DNA of 64,000 bases, taken from assembly GCA_964396655.1 (NCBI GenBank), contig CAYNFP010000001.1, positions 62,001 to 126,000 of the forward strand, read 5' to 3'. Source of the stretch: CAYNFP01 sp964396655 (GTDB lineage: Bacteria; Bacillota_I; Bacilli_A; RF39; UBA660). A program made the position numbers and the translations under genes. The stretch's first letter is position 1; each line of letters begins with the position of its first letter. The notes beneath the pieces are model-generated. The model was given only the letters and a program-made list of their open reading frames with translations, was not told the origin of the DNA and made no database searches. This document shows, in pieces, positions 60,674 through 64,000 of this stretch.

Positions 60674-61501
60674 ATGAAAAAAATATTTCAATATATTGGT
60701 ATATTATGTTTAACTGGATTTAGTTTTTATTATGCCAATAAAGTAGCAAAATTATTGAATGGCGAAGATACAGTTATGAAGAATATAAATGAATATGCAC
60801 AAAAGTATGACACAAAATGTATTGAAGGTTATATTACTGATGAAGGTGTTGTTTTGGGAATAAGCGGACTTATTGTAGATACTGAATCCAGTTATTCACA
60901 GATGAAAGGTATTGGTTTTGATACATCTTTAATTGATTATAAAGAAAATCCATGTGTTGTAAGTAAAACAAATAATAAAGATAATTATATAATAAGGGGT
61001 AATGATTCAAAGAAATCAGTAAGTTTAATAATAAATATTACTAATGGAAAGAATTTAAAGAAAATAGTTGAAGTCACAAAAACTAAAAATGTTAATATTA
61101 GTTTTATGATAAATAATACTTTTTTAGAAAACAATAAAACATATATTTCTGAGTTAATAAATAGTAATTATGATTTTTTATATAAAGGAGAATCTGAAGA
61201 AGAATTTAAACTATTTTTAAAAAATATAAAATCTATTAAAAAAGATATTGAAACATTTTGTATATATCAAAACAGTGAAGATACATTAAATTACTGTTAT
61301 AAAAATGATATTAACACAATAAAAGTAAGTAAAATATATTCTTCAAATTATTTATCAAATATTAAAACAGGTTTAAATAAAGGTGATTTTATAATAATGG
61401 ATGAAAGTTCTGTTTTATCAACAGAAGTGGGAGTTATTATTAATTATATAAGATCAAGAGGATTAAAAGTTGTAACTATTACTAAACATTTATCTAATTA
61501 A
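60674..61501 (+). CDS. Membrane-anchored polysaccharide-deacetylase-like protein, probably inactive
   Basis: N-terminal membrane helix (about residues 4-20), a linker with two Cys, then a fold pattern like polysaccharide deacetylases: KSVSLIINITNGKNLKKIVEV where catalytic members have the D-D-G motif, NVNISFMINNTFLENN (the 'fF-x-t-g' strand), and a C-terminal NKGDFIIMDESSVLSTEVGV strand. The metal-binding Asp-Asp and H-x-x-x-H motifs are not seen, so catalysis is unlikely. Binding of wall glycans is possible but is inference. Confidence 0.6.
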   Translation: MKKIFQYIGILCLTGFSFYYANKVAKLLNGEDTVMKNINEYAQKYDTKCIEGYITDEGVVLGISGLIVDTESSYSQMKGIGFDTSLIDYKENPCVVSKTNNKDNYIIRGNDSKKSVSLIINITNGKNLKKIVEVTKTKNVNISFMINNTFLENNKTYISELINSNYDFLYKGESEEEFKLFLKNIKSIKKDIETFCIYQNSEDTLNYCYKNDINTIKVSKIYSSNYLSNIKTGLNKGDFIIMDESSVLSTEVGVIINYIRSRGLKVVTITKHLSN

Positions 61502-61559
61502 AATTTGATTGAAATATTAAAAAAATTATGATATTTTATAGTAGAGGTGAATTTGTATT

Positions 61560-62087
61560 ATGGCAATTCAAGGAAACAAAAAAAATATTGTTAAATTAAT
61601 ATTAGAGCAAGAAATTGAAGAAAGAGATGAACAGGAATTAATTGATCTTATTGTAGATAAACCAGTAGCGGTAGATATAGATAAGCAAGAAGAAGCCAAT
61701 ATGACTAAAGGGGATAGAATGGCTGATCTTATAGCCGAAAAAGCAGGTAGTTGGACATTCATTATAACTTTTGCGTCATTTCTATTTATTTGGATAGTTG
61801 TTAATACTCTTATTATGAGAGATGCAGCTGACCCATATCCATTTATACTTCTTAATTTAATTTTGTCTTGTATCGCAGCTATGCAAGCACCAGTTATTAT
61901 GATGAGTCAAAACAGACAATCAAAAAAGGATAGCCTTAGAAACAAAAATGATTATCATGTTGATTTAAAAAGCGAATTAATATTAGAAGAATTATATATA
62001 CACACTGAACAAATTCTTGCAAATCAAAAAAAGATATTAAAGTATATTGAAGAAACACAAGCAAAAGAAGAAGTAGATAAAAAATAA
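61560..62087 (+). CDS. DUF1003 membrane protein
   Basis: 175 residues. The conserved DUF1003 core is ADLIAEKAGSWTFIITFASFLFIWIVVNTLI (spread about 59-90, first helix), DPYPFILLNLILSCIAAMQAPVIMMSQNRQ (about 97-126, second helix), and a cytosolic end KNDYHVDLKSELILEELYIHTEQI. The family is widespread and of unknown function. The ribosome site is weak (AGGTGA at 61544, 11 nt from the ATG). Confidence 0.88.
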   Translation: MAIQGNKKNIVKLILEQEIEERDEQELIDLIVDKPVAVDIDKQEEANMTKGDRMADLIAEKAGSWTFIITFASFLFIWIVVNTLIMRDAADPYPFILLNLILSCIAAMQAPVIMMSQNRQSKKDSLRNKNDYHVDLKSELILEELYIHTEQILANQKKILKYIEETQAKEEVDKK

Positions 62088-62135
62088 AATTATGACAAAT
62101 AATTTTATTTTTTTACATTTGCTTTACAAAAACAG

Positions 62136-62164
62136 TTGATTTTTGTACAAATGATTACTATAAT
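62136..62164 (+). promoter_or_regulatory. Promoter of the acidic membrane protein gene
   Basis: TTGATT (62136-62141), 17 bp, TATAAT (62159-62164), in an otherwise empty 148-bp gap. It leaves a leader of about 65 nt. Confidence 0.55.
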
Positions 62165-62235
62165 CTACTTATAAGGTAGTATAAAGTGCTACATATAAAA
62201 TATTTTTTTATAAATTAAATTTAGGAGGGTTAAAT

Positions 62236-63336
62236 ATGGAAAAACCAAAAAAAACAAACTTTAAAAAACCAATTTCTTCAAAAGAAGAAAAATTTATTGA
62301 AGAGGAAGATAACAAAAAATCAATTATTTTAATTATTGTTGCTATAATAGCAGTATTAGGATTAATATTTGCTTCAATTTTCTTGTTTAATGAAAAAGAA
62401 AAGAAAGATAATGATGATAATAAAGTTGATATAAAGATTCCTGAAGATGAGGAAGACGAAACTGAAGAAGTAGAAAAAGTGACAAGTAAGACAGTAGCGG
62501 AAGTAGAATCATATAAAGTTATTTATTTAGACAGAGATGCTAAACAAATTGGAGAAACACAAGAAGTATTAAAATTAGAAGATAGAGTTGATGAAGAGGC
62601 TCCTATTGTTGTTGGATATAGATTCCAAGAATGGGTAGAGTATTATGATTCAACTGAAGATATTTATTATTATATTCCAGTTTATAGACAAAATGTTGAA
62701 AGAATTCCAGTAACCGAAGAACCTTATTTAGATGAAGAAGATTCAGTTAGTGAAGATACTTACAAAGTAGCAATTACTAAAGTAGAAGAGCCTAATGGAA
62801 CAATAACAAATTATGAAAAAGATGGAACTAAAACAACCGAAACAGCAGAAGAAGGAACAGAAGTAGAAAGTCCAACTTATACAGTTGAAGTAACCGGAGA
62901 GGTTGAAGAATTATCAAATGAAGAAATTGATGAGCAAGTTTCAATAGATGAACAATATAATCATATAATTGCTTTAAGATTTAATGCACCAGTTGGAACT
63001 ACAAAAGAAAATATTGATAAAATGACTATTAAAGTATCAGCAACAAATCCAGAGGAAACTCTTGAAGCAGATCAATATTACTATAATGGAGAAGATGGAA
63101 CTCTTACAGGAAAAGATTTACTTGATAGTACAGATGAAGAATACGAAAATGGAGAATTTTATTTCTACTACTATCAAGAAGTAGATACACAGACTAATGC
63201 AACTGTAGAAGTATATTGGGGAAATGATCCACAAGAAGATTTAACAGCAACTCCACCAGTAGAAGCAAAACCAGAATATACAGAAGTATATAATGTAGAT
63301 GTATCTGGTGTAACAACAGAAGAAATTCCAGAATAA
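62236..63336 (+). CDS. Acidic cell-surface protein with one membrane anchor and an InlB-like repeat
   Basis: 366 residues: a short basic cytoplasmic start, one membrane helix (SIILIIVAIIAVLGLIFASI, about 34-53), then a strongly acidic external part. YKVIYLDRDAKQIGETQEVL and GYRFQEWVEYY (about 95-135) resemble the InlB B-repeat/Listeria-Bacteroides repeat (strand, turn, GY-x-F-x-x-W). The rest is Glu/Thr-rich with a second beta domain (about 215-350; IALRFNAPVGTTKENIDKM). It has its own promoter, an AGGAGGG ribosome site and a terminator. Probably a wall-facing adhesin or scaffold; the role is unknown. Confidence 0.72.
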   Translation: MEKPKKTNFKKPISSKEEKFIEEEDNKKSIILIIVAIIAVLGLIFASIFLFNEKEKKDNDDNKVDIKIPEDEEDETEEVEKVTSKTVAEVESYKVIYLDRDAKQIGETQEVLKLEDRVDEEAPIVVGYRFQEWVEYYDSTEDIYYYIPVYRQNVERIPVTEEPYLDEEDSVSEDTYKVAITKVEEPNGTITNYEKDGTKTTETAEEGTEVESPTYTVEVTGEVEELSNEEIDEQVSIDEQYNHIIALRFNAPVGTTKENIDKMTIKVSATNPEETLEADQYYYNGEDGTLTGKDLLDSTDEEYENGEFYFYYYQEVDTQTNATVEVYWGNDPQEDLTATPPVEAKPEYTEVYNVDVSGVTTEEIPE

Positions 63337-63341
63337 AAATT

Positions 63342-63365
63342 AAAACTCACTTAGTGAGTTTTTAA
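63342..63365 (+). terminator. Terminator after the surface protein gene
   Basis: AAAACTCAC (63342-63350) pairs with GTGAGTTTT (63354-63362). Confidence 0.8.
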
Positions 63366-63432
63366 ATTATTAACAAATGATTATTGACTATATAATATTC
63401 TTAAAATATAATAATGTTGAAGGTGGTTAAAA

Positions 63433-63645
63433 ATGAAAATAGTAGAAGATTTATCAAAATATAATAATAAACAAATTAAGCAATTGAAATTAGGAAAAGA
63501 TTATGGAATTGATATAAGATGTTATATGAATCCATTAATTCCTTCTTTTATTATGGAGAGGCGTAGATTAGATTTAGAATGTTCAAAGGCTTATAATAAA
63601 AAATTAGAAAAAGAGATATCTGATTATGTAAGAAGATTAAATTAG
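63433..63645 (+). CDS. Unknown 70-residue protein
   Basis: A small basic, probably helical protein (KYNNKQIKQLKLGKDYGIDI, then IMERRRLDLECSKAYNKKL). It has a good AAGGTGG ribosome site and its own terminator, which support it as a real gene. No family recognised. Confidence 0.65.
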   Translation: MKIVEDLSKYNNKQIKQLKLGKDYGIDIRCYMNPLIPSFIMERRRLDLECSKAYNKKLEKEISDYVRRLN

Positions 63646-63653
63646 AAATAAAT

Positions 63654-63677
63654 AAACTCGCTAAGTCGAGTTTTTTT
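63654..63677 (+). terminator. Terminator after the 70-residue gene
   Basis: AAACTCG (63654-63660) pairs with CGAGTTT (63667-63673), then T run. Confidence 0.75.
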
Positions 63678-63727
63678 GTATTCTTGTAATATTATTTATA
63701 TTAATATATAATTAAATTGAGGAAATT

Positions 63728-64000
63728 ATGGAAGTAGTTATAGATGGAGAGTCATATAAAGTTAATATAATTAAAAAAAATAACAAAAATACTTATTTAA
63801 GAGTTAAAAGTGATTTGGAAATTTATATAACTACAAATTATTTAATGTCTAGTAATGAAGTAATTAAATTTATAACCAATAATAAGTCTAGTGTAATAGA
63901 AATGGTTAATAGGCAGAAAATTAAAAATAAAAAAGAAGATTTATTTTATTATTTAGGTAAAGAGTATGATATAGTTATTTGCAATTCAATTAAAAAAGTT
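63728..64000 (+). CDS. Start of a YgjP/M48-like metallohydrolase gene (3' end outside window)
   Basis: The frame starts at the ATG at 63728 (TTGAGGAA ribosome site) and is open to the window end. The 91 visible residues (KNTYLRVKSDLEIYITTNYL, SSVIEMVNRQKI, LFYYLGKEYDI) follow the N-terminal pattern of the YgjP-like family, where an 'R-x-x-x-x-L-x-V' strand and a 'W-I/ E-M' helix precede the zinc HExxH. That motif would lie beyond the edge, so the call is tentative. Confidence 0.6.
   Translation, partial: MEVVIDGESYKVNIIKKNNKNTYLRVKSDLEIYITTNYLMSSNEVIKFITNNKSSVIEMVNRQKIKNKKEDLFYYLGKEYDIVICNSIKKV

Noticed and set aside
1..64000. Mycoplasma-type code with TGA as Trp
   Set aside because: TGA ends genes at 10040 and 51453, and Trp positions in conserved motifs use TGG.
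1..64000. CRISPR array, rRNA, tmRNA or SRP RNA
   Set aside because: No regularly spaced repeats and no recognisable rRNA or other stable RNA sequences apart from the two tRNAs.

Overview
The window is a very AT-rich, densely coded stretch of chromosome from a Gram-positive, endospore-forming bacterium (Bacillota). The evidence is a spoIIA/spoVA-type locus, dipicolinate synthase genes, strong AGGAGG/AGGTGA ribosome sites, a T-box leader and many U-tailed hairpin terminators. TGA is used as a stop (for example the genes ending at 10040 and 51453), so the code is the standard bacterial one, not the Mycoplasma code. The lineage is probably an uncultured host-associated Bacilli/Erysipelotrichia-like group, but sequence alone cannot settle this.

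Layout. 1-8200: envelope and sporulation genes (partial surface protein, VanY-type peptidase, dacF, an unknown membrane protein, spoIIAA, sigF, spoVAC-D-E), then scpA-scpB and tRNA-Leu. The spoIIA locus has no spoIIAB, and its SpoIIAA lacks the phosphorylated serine. 8300-11800: small genes of unknown function. 11800-19700: a complete NAD salvage operon (pncA, pncB, a Nudix hydrolase, pnuC, nadR-like, nadE, nadD) followed by its likely regulator nrtR, with two 21-bp palindromes behind a consensus promoter. 19700-26000: a lone pseudopilin, tRNA-His, then an accessory patchwork of single genes separated by terminator/promoter modules, with dispersed repeats and a GNAT pseudogene. 26000-30250: small genes, then dpaA-dpaB-dapA, which make spore dipicolinate. 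30250-43430: housekeeping and metabolic genes (asnB, HAD phosphatases, FAD/Rieske oxidoreductase, ECF sigma with RsgI-like anti-sigma, P-type ATPase, HD hydrolase) and two unusual minus-strand genes.

43560-45120: an IS1202-like insertion sequence with a frameshifted transposase and a 17-bp target duplication. 45160-52660: an EEP-family hydrolase, two tandem fused ABC exporters, an AbiEi/AbiEii toxin-antitoxin pair behind an inverted-repeat promoter, and a frameshifted relic that resembles a TOTE-type primase. 52700-55050: phosphoketolase.

55148-57002 is the most novel part: six consecutive small genes, at least five of them sharing an N-terminal 'xxANREN' motif, three sharing a C-terminal 'P-x-[GD]-NSR-[KE]-L' motif, with two carrying an identical 32-bp 3' end. 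I recognise no family for them. 57060-64000: a compact T-box leader with aspS, then serS, small and membrane proteins, and the start of a YgjP-type metallohydrolase cut by the window end. Function calls rest on motif recognition by eye; no database search was possible.
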